Shown here: piece after piece, positions 1 to 13,191 of the stretch
How positions within the stretch are numbered: position 1 is the stretch's first letter
Layout: every line of letters starts with the position of its first letter
Translations under genes and position numbers: made by a program
Notes under the pieces: generated by a model
Database searches by the model: none
Seen by the model: the letters and a program-made list of their open reading frames with translations, nothing else
What the model was told of the DNA's origin: nothing
NCBI RefSeq assembly: GCF_022581195.2
Contig: NC_061455.1
Span: forward strand, 12,356,189 to 12,420,188
DNA from: Helicoverpa zea
Lineage: Eukaryota; Arthropoda; Insecta; Lepidoptera; Noctuidae
Direction: 5' to 3'
Length of the DNA: 64,000 nt

Positions 1-2871
1 TAGTGGGACAGTTTAGGAGATTTTTTATGAATGTGAAGGAAGCATTAATTTTATACCTCAGTATTTTAGAAACAAACCTAAAAAGTATTAGAATAATGAA
101 GATAATGTCATAGTGTCAAGTTAGTAAAATGACGAACGGACATCAAAAATAAATTGAATAACGTATTTTAACAAAGTTAAAACAATGCCTCAATAATGTA
201 CATAGTTTCATTAGAAACAACTCACCGGTCTATTCCACGTAGATTAAAATTTAATTCCTGCGAATAATTTCACCTTAAGCGAGTAACTACACTAAAAGTA
301 ACAATTTAAAGGAAGCACAATGGCACTGGGTTCGTGTAACCCCAGCTTTATTTACTTTCTCAAGAGGCTTGTTTTTACAATGGGCCAAGTTGAATGTTAT
401 CGACTTTTTGACTTTTAACGACTATTTTATACAACAATATGATAATTAAGGAAGCTTTGTTGCTTTTAAATGTTCTGGGACGAGATATTGTAGAGGTAAT
501 GTCGACTTTCAAATTATGAAGTGGCGTTTCTATTTTTACTTGAACTTTGTGTTTGGATGGTGGCCTAATGTGATGTTTAGAGTTGGGTTAAAGGGATGTA
601 TTTACTATCTTAAGCTAGCTATTTCACCCACTAGCGTCTTGAAGGATCTACTTTCCGCACCCGGATAAAGCTAGATAGTCTATGTTTCTGAGGCTCTACC
701 TCTATACTACATATTTGTGTACCCTAAAATTTAAATCGGTTCATTAGTTTTGGCGTAAAGGCACGACGTAAAGACACAGGTCGTTGCATTTATACAGACA
801 CCCTGTATAAATGCAACGACCTGTGTCTTTACAATCACATTAAATCCTATCGCATATACTTTATGATATTCTATGGCGAACTGTAAAAAAATAACCTAAT
901 TTATTCAGTGGTTTAACTACAGGAGTCATTTTTCGTTTTTATAATTTACAACATCATGTGTAAAGCAGAGATAAAGTTAGGAGTATCGAATGATTTGATC
1001 AGTTGACAGCTGTCAGTTTTCAAGGGAGAATTTCAGTTGTTTGTAATGACTGACTTTTATATGGTGTTCTAATTTTCGCACATTTTTATTCTATTTACTT
1101 TGTTTGAAAAAAACATTTTTTTATAGTTACGTATTTTTCTTTTTTGTTTGTGTTAATCGACATATATTAACCAGTATATTAACGCATTTAATTTAATGTG
1201 ATAATGAACGACACACCCGATATAAGAAAGGATATGCTATATTTACAGTATAAGATGATATACCAAATGTGTCATACTGAGAAGGTACGTAGTTACAATG
1301 CAACTACGATGACACATCGGACCGACGACGGACGCGTCATACGACTCGAGTCTGTTACAGATCATTAGTCTAGCTGTCTAGTCATCCTGTGTATTAATAT
1401 ATTTAGATAGTAGATATTGTTATTGTATCATGTAGAATGAAAAGTCTGAATGCATATTGTTCAGGCTATTATTAAAATATTTGTAACTTTTGTTATCTTT
1501 TAGCAACACTTCCGGGACTAGGTATAATTTAAAGTTATTCGCAAGGTTTTCCGATGCAATTAAAAATAAACAAATAAATAGTTCTATAACGCATCCATAT
1601 AGTGTCAGTCACATTCATCGGAAAAACTTTGTAGAAAATCAAAATTTTTTGACGGTGTTACGCTTTGTATATTTTGCAGTAAATAGGAAAGTTGAGGTTT
1701 TTGTAATCAATTTTCTTTACTTACATAATTAATGTTTAATTAAATTATGAAATCAGGCGTTACTTTGCGAAAATCTTTACATATTTTTCTTTAATTTTTA
1801 ATTATTACAATAACAAACTTTGTACCATATAAGCGGTATCAGATGGTAATTCGGTATCAACCACCACACATTCGCTGCTCTAAGAAATCATACTTCAACT
1901 AGCAAGAAATACCTTCCTAGTACGTCGCCAGTCATTAGTTAGGTATCGTTATTAATTACTACTGCACCCATCAACTGGTATCGGACGGAACAGAGCGTTT
2001 TAACTTATGATCACCATTAGTTCAGGATTGCCGACACATGATCGAGAGGGTGAAGATGATATTTTGTCGAAGACGTTAGAACTGGGAGTGTCTACCTATC
2101 TATATTAATATCATAATGCTGAAGAGTTGGTTTGCTTGAACGGATATCTCAGGCACTATATAAGTACTGGTCTGATTTGAAAAATTATTAGTGTATTTGA
2201 TAGCCTATGTATCTTGGAAGGCTATGAGCTTTTTATCCGGTTGAGTGAAGTAGTCCCCACGGGATGCGAGACGGGAAGCTAGTAAATAGTATCCTTGCAT
2301 TTACCAAATCCTTTTTCCATTTTTCAAAACTGGAAAAACAAAAGAGTATTTATTGCAAAGAGACGGTAAACAGTCCGTAGTCTGTCACCGCCATATTAAT
2401 TAGTGTTGTACGTGACATCAGCGGACATCACTAGTGATGCAGCGGTTTTTATTAAACAGCGCTTCACGGCTCAATTACATACAAATTGAGATGATCGAGT
2501 TATCGGGGTTTGTATTTTTCTTTTGTGAAAATTGAAAAGTCGAGAGTGATTATTTAAGGTAAGTATTTTTTTTTTAATTTCTCTGTAAATACTTCTCATA
2601 TGCTTGATTAAGTATGCACATGAGATTTTAAACGCATTTAATTAGACCTTCTACTTGGAAAAACCTTACTGAGTTTAATGATCATCATTACTGCAAATAA
2701 GCTACTTGGAATTTTTATTAAATCAAAAGGTTTAATTAAAATCGAAGATAATTAATTATTATAATTTAAGCCATTTTTTAATGCTTTTATCCGGAACCCA
2801 AAATTGGCTCATCATAATTACATTAATTTCTACAAGTACAAAATATAATCTTCTACAGTATGTGTATAAAG
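1..2871. other. Intronic AT-rich DNA, no gene seen
   Basis: By position this should be intron of the minus-strand CELF gene, downstream of the RRM2 exon at 19670-19795. Open frames here are short (80 codons at most), AT-rich and resemble no protein I recognise. The one outstanding structure is the palindrome at 768-832, listed separately. I see no exon with CELF-like coding sequence. Confidence 0.6.
768..832. repeat. Perfect palindrome, 30-bp arms and 5-nt loop
   Basis: Arm 768-797 is the exact reverse complement of arm 803-832, separated by ACACC. The stem core reads GGTCGTTGCATTTATACAG. A transcript would fold into a 65-nt hairpin without mismatches. Perfect pairing suggests a recently formed inverted duplication or a palindromic MITE rather than a conserved miRNA precursor, which normally has bulges. 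A partial direct repeat (GTAAAGGCAC, then GTAAAGACAC) sits at the left edge. I cannot assign a family. Confidence 0.95.
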
Positions 2872-2944
2872 CACTGGTACTCAGCTACATCCGGTCAGAC
2901 TGCAAGCCAACCCCAACATAGATGGGAAAAGGCTCAGAAGATGA
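2872..2944 (+). repeat. Fragment of a non-LTR/SINE-type 3' end
   Basis: This short piece contains CTACATCCGGTCAGACTG, then a segment reading CCAACCCCAACATAG, and ends GGCTCAGAAGATGAG. That order matches from memory a common lepidopteran retroposon 3' end, which usually runs into GATGATG. No coding capacity or target duplication was found. Open frames through it are chance. A related fragment lies in the opposite orientation at 3313-3436. Confidence 0.55.
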
Positions 2945-3312
2945 GTACGTGTATAAGTAAACAAAACAAAATCCCCCACATAAACATACTACGTATGAAA
3001 GTGCGTAAAAAAGCAGCACCTATTGCAATTTTATCAAAGGGCCACACGCGTCCCACACAATAGAAAGGCTATACAAACCCGCTATAGTTAATCAGTAGCC
3101 ATTGAAAACAATAACATAGCCTCGACGCTAATAAAAGACGACCCAATTAAAATCGTCTCACTCACTGCATTCTTTGAGGTGAATAGCAATTTATTATATT
3201 GGTCTTTGTTTTGGGTCAAGAGGTATACCTACATATAGAGGTATAAAATTGGTAAAAGATATTAAATACATTTACCCCAATATAGCTAAAATGCGTTGAA
3301 ATGCTAACTGCT

Positions 3313-3436
3313 TAACCCAACTATGTGGGGGTCAGCTTGAAACCTGGATACAGATGAATACCAGTGTTGCAACTGCTTGTCTGATCTAATCGTCAGTAGC
3401 CGGATACCAGGCCTTTTGGTAAGACTATTGATAAAA
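3313..3436 (-). repeat. Inverted relative of the 2872-2944 repeat
   Basis: Read on the minus strand, the piece passes through TACCAGGCCTTTTGG-type sequence near 3395-3422 and ends with a CCCAACTATGTGGGGG region at 3316-3331. This resembles the other strand of the same lepidopteran family as 2872-2944 and extends further inward. It is degenerate. The RTE insertion at 3454-4158 lies directly beside it. Identification rests on recall of the family. Confidence 0.5.
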
Positions 3437-3443
3437 GTATATT

Positions 3444-4168
3444 AGTAGTAAAAACGTTTTCACCGAATTTCAATTAAAAATTAACGTCAACAAAACAAAA
3501 ACTTTAATAACAGCAAAAGTGACACCAATTTATAAGACCATCAAAATTAATAACACACAAATAGACCAAGTTCAAAGCTTTAAATACTTAGGAAGCAACA
3601 TAACATCTGACTCTCGGTGTTCCGCTGATATCAGATGCCGAATAGCAATGGCCAAACAAGCCTTTTACAACAAAAAATATTTATTTAAATCTAATATACA
3701 TAGAAACATTCGCAAGAATTTCATAAGGACATACATCTGGAGCATTGCGTTGTACGGTTGTGAAACTTGGACACTGACTAAGCAGGATATAAGCAGACTG
3801 GAGGCTTTTGAGATGTGGTGCTGGAGGAGGATGGAGAGAATTAGTTGGACGGAAAGAATTAGCAATGAAGAAGTATTAAGTAGATTAGGGAGTAGAAGAC
3901 AACTATTGCATAGCATAGAGAACAGGAGAGGAAAAATGATAGGACACCTTATACGTCACGACGATTTTATAAAAAACATCGTGGAAGGGAAAGTCGAAGG
4001 GAAGAGGGGAAGGGGTCGTCCAAGGTACAGCTACATGAAACAAATTAAAGAGAAGGTGAATGTTGTGACGTATAAGGAAGTTCAGGAGTTGGCGCTAGAT
4101 AGGCGTAAATGGAAGGAGCTGCACCGACAAGAGCTGGGCTCTTAAATTGAAGAAGAAGAGTAGTAAAA
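3444..4168 (+). mobile_element. 5'-truncated RTE-type non-LTR insertion with target duplications
   Basis: The element proper is 3454-4158. It is flanked by an exact 10-bp direct repeat AGTAGTAAAA (3444-3453 and 4159-4168), the target-site duplication expected of target-primed reverse transcription. It ends in a short GAA-rich tail (GAAGAAGAAG), as seen in RTE-like families. Only the C-terminal part of the reverse transcriptase remains, so about four fifths of a full element was never copied. The exact duplication and nearly intact frame suggest moderate age. Confidence 0.8.
3456..4145 (+). pseudogene. C-terminal fragment of RTE-type reverse transcriptase
   Basis: The frame is open from upstream of the truncation to a stop at 4143-4145. 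It begins around a LKINVNKTKTL motif typical of the RT palm/thumb border. Then come FKYLGSNIT, an IALYGCETWTL segment, a CWRRMERISW segment and a basic KRGRGRPR motif, in the order found in RTE-clade proteins. The catalytic FADD box and the endonuclease are absent because of the 5' truncation, so it cannot encode an active enzyme. No frameshift is visible in what remains. A GTG at 3519 and any ATG inside are not meaningful starts. Confidence 0.8.
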
Positions 4169-4412
4169 GCTTTAAGCCATATACATGGAAATAATAATAT
4201 AATAACCTAAGATACCTGTGCAAGTAAACCTCAAAAAATGCACGCCAAAAATAGCCTGTAAACAAAGTTTAATTACGGAACAAGGATTAAAAGATAACAA
4301 CGTCTACGGACATAAGCCCAACAGACGTCCATCTCGTCACGAAGAGACCCCGCCATCAATGTTTACGTGACTCTGCCTTATTAAAATTCCTTCCTCCAAT
4401 CTGGTTCTTCCG

Positions 4413-4708
4413 ATTTTTAGGGGTCCGTACCCAGAAGGAAAAATTGGACTCTATTACTGAGGCTTCTCTGTCCGTCCGATAGTCACCAGACTGTGTCTCA
4501 TCAGGCGTGATAGTTAGACATTTGATATTTTTACAGAAGTTTTCAGAGATGTATTATTGTTGACGCTTAAAAAAAAAATACTTACTGCAAACTAGCATAA
4601 AACTAATATTTACAGGCTGCTATACAACAAAAGTTATTATAACCGTTTTACTGTTAACAGTACGGAACTCTCTATGCGTGAGTCTAACTCGCACTTGGCC
4701 AATTTTTC
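4413..4708 (+). repeat. Degenerate MITE-like dispersed repeat
   Basis: Landmarks in order are TTTTTAGGGGTCCGTACCC, a GGACTCTATTACTGAGGCT segment, CTGTCCGTCCGATAGTCACC, a long A-rich middle, a TACGGAACTCTC segment near 4660-4672, and CTAACTCGCACTTGGCC at 4683-4700. I recognise this layout from a non-coding repeat family widespread in moths and other insects. It has no open frame and no clean terminal duplication here, consistent with an old copy. The class assignment (MITE or other non-autonomous DNA element) is from memory. Confidence 0.55.
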
Positions 4709-7700
4709 TTTATTCGACACAGCTATAAGGACTTAATTAATTTCCACTACGGTTCACTGGGGTTCATTCAATATTCTTAGTCAAACAAGTGTACCGAATT
4801 TACTTTTTGAGGGTATATTTTTTAACCTCCGCTTATGAGTCTCCGTTTTGGTTAAGATTCTTGGTCTTATTTTAACTTGTTATGATCTTTATATTTGGGT
4901 TTGGTTAATATCGATTGAATAGAATTAAGTAATGTTTGTTTTGTATTTGGGGTCAGTGAAAATCAATGTGGGTTAGTAATACTTGGTCATACAATATAAC
5001 TACAGTTGGTAAAATTGAAAGGGTTTTTCATAAAGACAGTTGTGTCAGGAATCTTATTATTATACATTTATTTCTGATGTTACTCAGTTTGTTCTATCTG
5101 GACTTGAATAATGCCAATAACCTTTGATAAAGATAAAATAGATTCAAGAGCTATACGTGGTTCCATTTCCTGGTAGAGTTTATTAACATATCGATAATAA
5201 AACATTTAAAATCACTTTCAAACATTATCAATGTTTTACTTAATACCCTCACTGCAGCAGTAACAGTAACTCCCATTACGACTACTCCCCACCATTACGA
5301 GAACGCATGTACTCCTGTAAAACATCGCTAAATGGCTTTCAATAATTAACGCGACAGAACGCGCAAATTGTTCGCGACACGTCATGACGCCGTGTCGTCG
5401 TCGACTTAATGAGCAGTGCTGTATTGCGAGGCTTGTGTAGGGTTGATATTTGACGAAATGAGGCATTTAGAATTATATTTAAAGAGTCAAGATGTATTTT
5501 TTATCTAGTTAGGTTTATTCAGAAAAAATGTACTATTCAAAACTGAAATACCTTGTATATGAGGAAACACAAAAAAATCTAATCATCTAGCCGAAAGGTC
5601 AGGAAAATAGTTTATTGAGAGCTCATTAGATGAGCAGTTTTTCTCGTCAATATTTACAAAGGACAGCATTTCCAAAACTGCTGCTTATGTCCTTTTATTT
5701 TTATTTTTTATCCTTTATGTAATCATAGAAAGTACCATCGACACGACTTTACTCACAAATTAGGTCTAGTTAAATCGTCAAGAGCAATTTGTGTTTTAAC
5801 TTCTTAAACAAAGAGGATGACATTTCCTAAGAATACATTAATTTATTTAAAAATATTTAAAAAAATATATAGCGTCAACCCTACCCAGGTGCGTAATAAG
5901 GCGGTAAACAGCGAGGCGATCAAGTGAACGAGCCCCACTACATTGCTGACGGCGACCCTGCGTTTTTAAACGATCCCGATCTACAACGATTATCGTCGTT
6001 ATATGATTTTATGCAGCCGTAATAAGGAATGTTTGTATTTTAATTAATTTATCTTTATCAAATAAATAGGAATGAGTTCGTTTGTTTCTAATCATCATCA
6101 CTTTCATGCTGAAACTGATGAACCGATTGAGAGACGGTACCCTGAAAAATGATTTTGAGAGAGAGAGAGAGGCACAGCATTGTGCGTTTGAGACTTTGTT
6201 TTAAAAATCTACTATTATACTGCAGCAAAAAATCAAAGATACAGTAACTGCCAAACAATTTTCTTTGGTATAGCTTATATTGTATGTGAGAATAATCGTG
6301 TAAATTGGAACCAGACAATTTTCAAAATGCCATAATATTTGGTGTGTTTTTTATGTCCCTCTGAGTAGCTACCGCCTCTATTACAAGCTAGCTCCTAAAT
6401 ACTCGTATCCAGGATAATGATAGTGATGCCGATAGACTAATAGTTTGGAGTTTATCAGTTGCAAGATTTTCAATCGAGCCGGCAGCCGATGAGTTAAGTT
6501 AGTCGGCGGAGTTGCTCGATTGTGAACCGAGTTCAAAATTGTTACTGTATTCGATAGATATTGAGTAACTAAGTTTCGGTGTCACTTGTTTAGACAATAG
6601 CATACAATATGAATTCATTTTTTTTCCATATTTCCTTATTATTTTTCTGTAAAATATTATGTTACAAATGAGTCTCTAACAGATGTATTTTTCCAAAATT
6701 AGTCATACATTGTTGCACAAGCAAGCAATTTTTTATCAGTGTAAAAACTCCAACATTAATCGCTAGCTACTTGTAACAAAGCTTAACTTAATTGTAAACT
6801 CAGTTCACGCACACATTTAACGAAAAATCTTACGTTGTAATAAACACATTCATTAAATTTTAAGCGTCGTCGGGCGAAATAATTATAATACATGAGTCTC
6901 GACGTTATACGACGTCTTGAGGGCGCGTCACTTACGTTCAATTTACTTATTGCAAGTTTGTTCTTGAATTATTATTATTCTTTGTTTTTATAAGCGAGTA
7001 ATCTGATCCTACCAGGAATTTACGTAAGAGTAAAATGATATTTTTACCGGATATTATATGAATTTGTAATTGCTCACTGTGATTCTACGAAATTGGTAGA
7101 TACCCGACCCTGTTTGCCTTAAGCTTTTCCTTGTTCCAAATAAGCTTATAACATATGAAGCGCCGGTAAAATGATAGAAAGATCATCCATAAATAATAGT
7201 AATTCAATAACACCAATGTATCGGTATTTTGCGTCCATCAATTCAAATAGGCAGTGACTTGGCTTGTAAGGTGACGTTTATAACCGTCATCGTGACAGCG
7301 CGAATTCGGGCGCGTTCGGGCGCCTTCGGCCGTTTACGCCGAACACGCGCTGACGTAAATTAATCGGCAGACGTTTTTCGCGTGAAAGAGGCTTAAGGAC
7401 CGGCAGTCGCGTTGTTTTGTGTTTTAAAGAGGGTACGATAAATGTGAATCATTTCTTTTGACGCGCTCTTTGTTGGCGTTTCTTTTTAAATGAAGTGTAT
7501 AATTGTGTTCGAGTGTACTCAAGACATTGGGGAGGCAATTGGATGTTGATTGAGAATGTACATCAAGTGTATTCGTTTGGGAATAAAGACGTTGCAGTTT
7601 ATGACGGAATAATAAGGAAAACATTTTTATTTTTTTTTGTGTTCAGTTTAAATTGGGGACGCAATTTTGAACGGACAAATCATTCGGTGTTTTTTGTTGT

Positions 7701-9400
7701 TTTACAAATCAAGGGAAGTATCTTTATAATGACACTCTTCATTTTTATCATAAATTATACTGATTTAAGCTCTTATTTAAATAACTCTCAACTTTTTTAA
7801 ATCAATCGCAAGGCGAAAAAGCCTATTCTATACCCGCATCACCTCATTACCGTCGACCATATAAGTCTATTACGTGGTTGTAGCTTGGGGAGGTCAATAT
7901 TACCGCGATATAGCTGGTAATGACAGATAATATATCGCTTCTTCTCTACTAGTGGGACACTGGGTTCAATAGTGTAAAATGACCTTTCACATTATCAGTC
8001 CTATGTTCTAATCTCTTTTCTCTTTTTTTCTTAAAATTGAAAAATTCTTGTAGCTTCGAAAAATAATGGGTAAAATATTTTTATTTAATAAAACTAATCT
8101 TAGCATAAAGGATTTCTTGAAAAGTTAAGTCCAACCTACACGATGTTACTAAAATATTGACCTCGTTTCAATAGGCCCAGCTTATCGCACTAATTAAGAT
8201 TTCGAACATATCTCGAAGCATCTAGAAACATCTTTAGCCAAAATCTCTTGTAAATAGATCACTTTCGTAACTATTTACATTTAGTACTCAAAAGGGTACT
8301 TAGTTTAATTAATTCTGAAAACTAAGCTTTACTTGAACGGTACAATTAGAGGGAGAGGGTGATATCATTCCGGTCCATTCGCTCGGCCTATTGTTCTAAC
8401 GAAGGCTTTTTCTATTAAGTGGCTAATTAAGCCATTTATCATAGACTGTAAGACAAGCGGGGTAAGGTCCTAAGTTCTGCTTTTGTTTTGTTTTGGCCCC
8501 ATTTTTGTACTTGATAATTTTGTACGATGTTACAATTATTCAGAGCTGTTTATGAAAGGAATAAGTTATGTACGACACTAAAACCTTTATCTTTGTATGT
8601 ATTTTTATTTGTTTTCTGTCCCAATTTGATTTTCTCACTGTAACTGTCTCAAAGTTGAGATTCTCACTCGACCATTAAAAACCAGCAAGCCAGCAAAATA
8701 CTTTCCCGAATTCCCCTGGTAGCCCTTTGCTAATTTTATCATTCAATTTCGTTGCCCTACAATATAAAAGCTTAATTAAATACGTATTTCATATCTAAGG
8801 ATCTGGTAGGACAAAGCACAAAAATCTTTTTTCCACATAGTTAAGTATTTCCCCTGCCTCGGGCCAAATGTTTCATGTAACAAGCGGAGCAGAGATACCC
8901 ATAGCAAATACGAAGGGAATGATATGGGCGCACGGAAATTTAATAATTCCTTCCCAACTTTTATATGTAATTGATATTATTCAAACATTTTCGTTATTAA
9001 TATTTTCTGAGAAGATTGTGAAATTACGTAACTGAAATATTGATTGATAGTCCATATTATCGGCGTTTTCGCAAACCTAATGGAAGGGAAGATTTACCTA
9101 AGAACGAAGCTTACAGAATGGACCTGAGATGAGATGCTCATGAAGATAGATAGCAGGCGATATTTTAGGGTCTCGGTCTGTGTCAGGGAAAAGCTTTATC
9201 TGAACAGAGATTGATAAAAAATATCGTAAAGACTGCTGTAAAACTTAATTTAGCTTTACAATCTCAAAAGGTCTTGCAATAATTTACGTCCAAAACACAA
9301 TATCGTCAACAAAGCTGAACATTTCCATCATGAAATTATATTAACAGAAACCATGACCCATTTCTCATAACGAAGGTCCGCCCGCAGAAAGACGTCAAAG
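4709..9400. other. Intronic DNA, one GC-rich patch
   Basis: No gene is supported. Open frames are 100 codons or fewer and without recognisable motifs. A GC-rich patch at about 7285-7425 (many GCGC, CGTTCGGGCG and GCCGAACACG pieces) stands out from AT-rich surroundings but has no splice-flanked reading frame. A short GA run lies at 6156-6172. Confidence 0.55.
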
Positions 9401-9430
9401 CGCTCATTAGTTGCAGGACGCAATTCCGTC

Positions 9431-9560
9431 GCTGTCACGTGACGCGGCCGCAACACGTGCTCGTCACGCCGCGTGACGTTTGCGTTGCGGCCGCCGACCG
9501 CACATCGACCGCGGCGAAATAACATGCGGTGCGCTCTGCTCAGCCCCGCGCCGCGACTAC
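9431..9560. promoter_or_regulatory. CpG-rich block with paired E-boxes, possible cis-regulatory element
   Basis: Two CACGTG cores occur close together, within TCACGTGA at 9435-9442 and at 9454-9459. An 11-bp inverted repeat, GCGGCCGCAAC (9444-9454) and GTTGCGGCCGC (9484-9494), brackets further CG dinucleotides. The block is far more CpG-rich than the intron around it. CACGTG is the known core of bHLH-PAS, Myc/Max and USF-type sites. Enhancer function is inference. It could also be the remains of a transposon terminus. No TATA or initiator was found. Confidence 0.3.
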
Positions 9561-12500
9561 TCAACCTTTCCACCCTTATTTAAAAACAGAATACGCCCGC
9601 CAAACGTCAAAAAGAACACTTATTCCAAATTTGAAATACGCACTCTTTTTTATTCTTTTTAGACTTTTTGTGTGAAAACTCTTTTCGTAATTCGTCTGAT
9701 AGCTACGCGTAAACATTTTACGCTCAAAGTTTTGATAGTATGCTGTAGACTTTTTATAGATTCTAGAAATTGGCAGTAAATATTTATGATTAAACTGACA
9801 GTAAATATTTACGAGTGAGAAGAATAGATTTGTTTGATATGTTGCAAAGTGTTGCTTTTATTTAATAAACACTCAGCTCCATTTAATAAAATAATCTTCC
9901 ATTTCTTCAGAATTCTGGGAAAATATATTTCTGATATTATATCTAAAAGAGAATATACATTTCAGTGGCTATTCCCCTCTGAAGTAATAGGAAACGATTG
10001 GGGGAAATGCTTTATTATGGGGTCCATGGATGAATGTGTCTTGCCATGGTCAGCACATTTACAGTATGACATCACAATGTTATGGGTCCGATTACATCAT
10101 AAGAGGAAGATGTAACGCATACCTCCGTCAAGCGTAAATACGAGTAACTTTTCCTGAGTACCTACATCCCTTTTATGGTTTTACTAAGTATCCTTAACAT
10201 TGAGTAATTAAGAACTAAACAAATCAATCATTACGATGTAATAAAAACAAAATCTTTGCTTCCCTGGCAACACATAACCCGTCACTGCTAGGGTTGTCGA
10301 AAATCACGACTCGGACCAAAATATGGACTCGTAAAACAAGATAAGGTATACCAGTAATAAATACTGTTACTTGTGTCGTAATACAGACCTTTGTCCGATG
10401 AGATTTCAATTCTTTTAGTCCTTTTGCCTTTTCGGATTTGCATGACACGGAGTTTTCTCGAAGTATGTTAGGGTTGTGTGAATACTGAGTCACATCACAT
10501 TACAGGATTTGAATATATTCTTTTAGAAGTCACGTTACTAATGTAATACACAGACTTATTTCATATAATGTTATAAGGATTTTTAGAGACCGAAAACGTT
10601 CTGAATGTAAAGTTTTGATCGTACACTTACAGAAATACAATTATGGCAAATTTAATCTAGCGTTAGCGAAAAATTGTTTAAATCTAAATATCTATTCACT
10701 AATGTTATTAACTCATTTACATAATTTTCTTTCGCACATACTCAAAAAATCCTTGAACACAATCTCAACACACGACGCGACATTTTCCATATACCATTTT
10801 CCGCGCGGAATATTTTGAAACGCTCATATTTCACTTTGGATATAAACTAGATGAGTCTGGTGCCCCACTACAGTGTTTTGCACTAAGCGAAGCCCTCTTG
10901 CGCGCGATAAAAAATAGCTGTGCCTACGCTAACGCTATGACACTCTTACGCATATTTTATATCATACAGCCATTAGATGGAGAACCTTTTTGGTAGTTTT
11001 CGAGTAATTTATTTTGCAATTTTTTGATCGTGTGTACGTCTTAGCTAGATTTTTGTTGTGGTGTAAAATAATTTGTAGTGGTCGTCGAAATATACCATCT
11101 CAACTGGATTTTTGATATTGGAGCCAAGAGTTTTATGATGGTGATTATGCTATGATTATCAAAATATCTAATATAATTATAACATATGTCATACAAATTA
11201 TAATTCATCAGTCATTGATTGATCAATATTAATTTATTAATATTAATATTGATCCAAAACAGTTAAATAACACCTAATCCAATAAATATACCTGTCTATT
11301 TATATAAGGTTTTGCGGAAAATTTATTTGCTACGTAAATTCCGACAAGCTGATCATGAAGAGCAGTACCTAAGGGAAGGAACGAGGAAAAGATAAGGTAA
11401 ACTTTGCACTTATCGACAATAACTTCCCAATTCAAGGAAGATTTTAGTTTCTCCAATTTTCTTCGAGGTTTTTAACCTTTGAATCATTTTACCAGGAATA
11501 TCTTTAAATATGGTAGGAAAATTGTCTAACTGTAGATTACTGTAACCAACCTATCTGTTATTTTGTGATTAGACATTGATATTTGACATAACCTTTATGG
11601 TACTTAATTTGTCAAAATTCAATCTATAATCACAAACCATAGATAAGTTATTGAAGTCCATAATAGTTTGTTATCTATCTGTCCTTACATAGTAGGAAAA
11701 AAATTTACTTGTAATTCCATAGAAGTAAAGACTTACTAACTCCACATAAGAATCTGGCGACGTGTAGCAACTTCTAATTCCATCCTAGGTAAGTACCTAA
11801 ACGTTTTATTGGATTATACATTAGCTGGCAATTTTATTAGCTAAGGTCTAAGGTTCACCGGTACCAAATTATTGTGTACATAGGCACTAGGTGATGCTTG
11901 AAGTTCAACCTATTGCCACATATTCTACTACGTACGTACGTACTTAGGAACTACCCCTTGTGCCTAAGTAAAAAGTACCTACTCTTGTCGTCTACAGCTT
12001 TGAGGATACTACCTGAGTCTATGCAAAAAATCATCAGATCAGTCAGTTTTACACTAGTAGCATAATAGACCAATAGACTTACTTTCGTATTTTATTATTA
12101 CTTGAGATTTTGGGGCAACTTGGGCCTTTCGATGGCAGAGAAGGATTACTTGCTTTTGATAATAAAAATGTTACAAAGTAAGTCCTTAGAGGCTTAGGTT
12201 GTAAAATGTTCTGTGAATAGTAAAGTTTGTTTTTGTGCAGGAGATTGATTGGTAGAAAGGTGACGTTGAACAAGGAAGTCGGGCGATCTTTGATAGGTAT
12301 AATATGGGAAATTTTGAAAAGTTTTATTAGGTACGTAGAGGTACTGTAAAAGCCTTTTATATTGCCAAATTTTGTTGACGTGTTTGGGCACATTTTTAAA
12401 AGATATTTATTTTTGTTATATGATATTGATTTTTAAAGTTTATAAATAATTCATTTATCAAATAAAGTTATTTCAGTATTCCATGGCTATGGATATACCG

Positions 12501-13191
12501 AAGCTTACTCGGTTACTTTATAAAATGAACTGACTAAAACCCACAACATTGATTCAAACACCAGATCAACCAGCCAAAATATAGAAAATACACCAAAAAT
12601 TATGCAGACTTCATACGAAAATATCTTCCTTTAACACATACATATTGATCTCTTGGTAGCAGTGTAGGGTTATTTGACTCATATGAGGTCGTATCGCGGT
12701 CGTTCGCAATGACGAGAATAGCCAGCTTTTTCTTACGGAACCGAATTTTTATTATGTTTTTACAGTTTAGGCGCAAATTTTTCGCGTAATGCGTCTGCGA
12801 CCTCTATAAGCCGAGGAATGTTAGGGAAATCGTTCGATCTACATTTGAATAGTTACATTTGTTTCGTTATAGACTTGTCTGGGGATAAAATCGAATGGGT
12901 TTCTTCGTGTTTGGGGATTTTGTTAGCGTTTATATGTTGTGTGTTAACTGGTAGGTAGTACTTATTCATTTGTTTGTAGCGTAAGATTTAATACATACAG
13001 GTAAGAATATTTACATTATTTTCTTTAATAAATTACACAGAATTTATTTTCTTCGACATGATATTTATGTAAACAGATTGTGTATAATTTCGTTAAGCTT
13101 AGAAGGAGAATGTTATGCAAATAATTTAAAAGCAATGTTGAGAAGATGATGTTAGAAATAACAAGTGACTGGGCGCCATTTTTCATTTCAT
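9561..13191. other. Intronic DNA, no gene seen
   Basis: AT-rich with short chance frames only. Minor structures are an AT-rich 13-bp inverted repeat GATCAATATTAAT / ATTAATATTGATC (11221-11233 and 11242-11254) and an ACGT tetranucleotide run at about 11930-11944. A minus-strand frame of 104 codons near 12079-12393 has no recognisable motif and is not supported. Confidence 0.55.
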
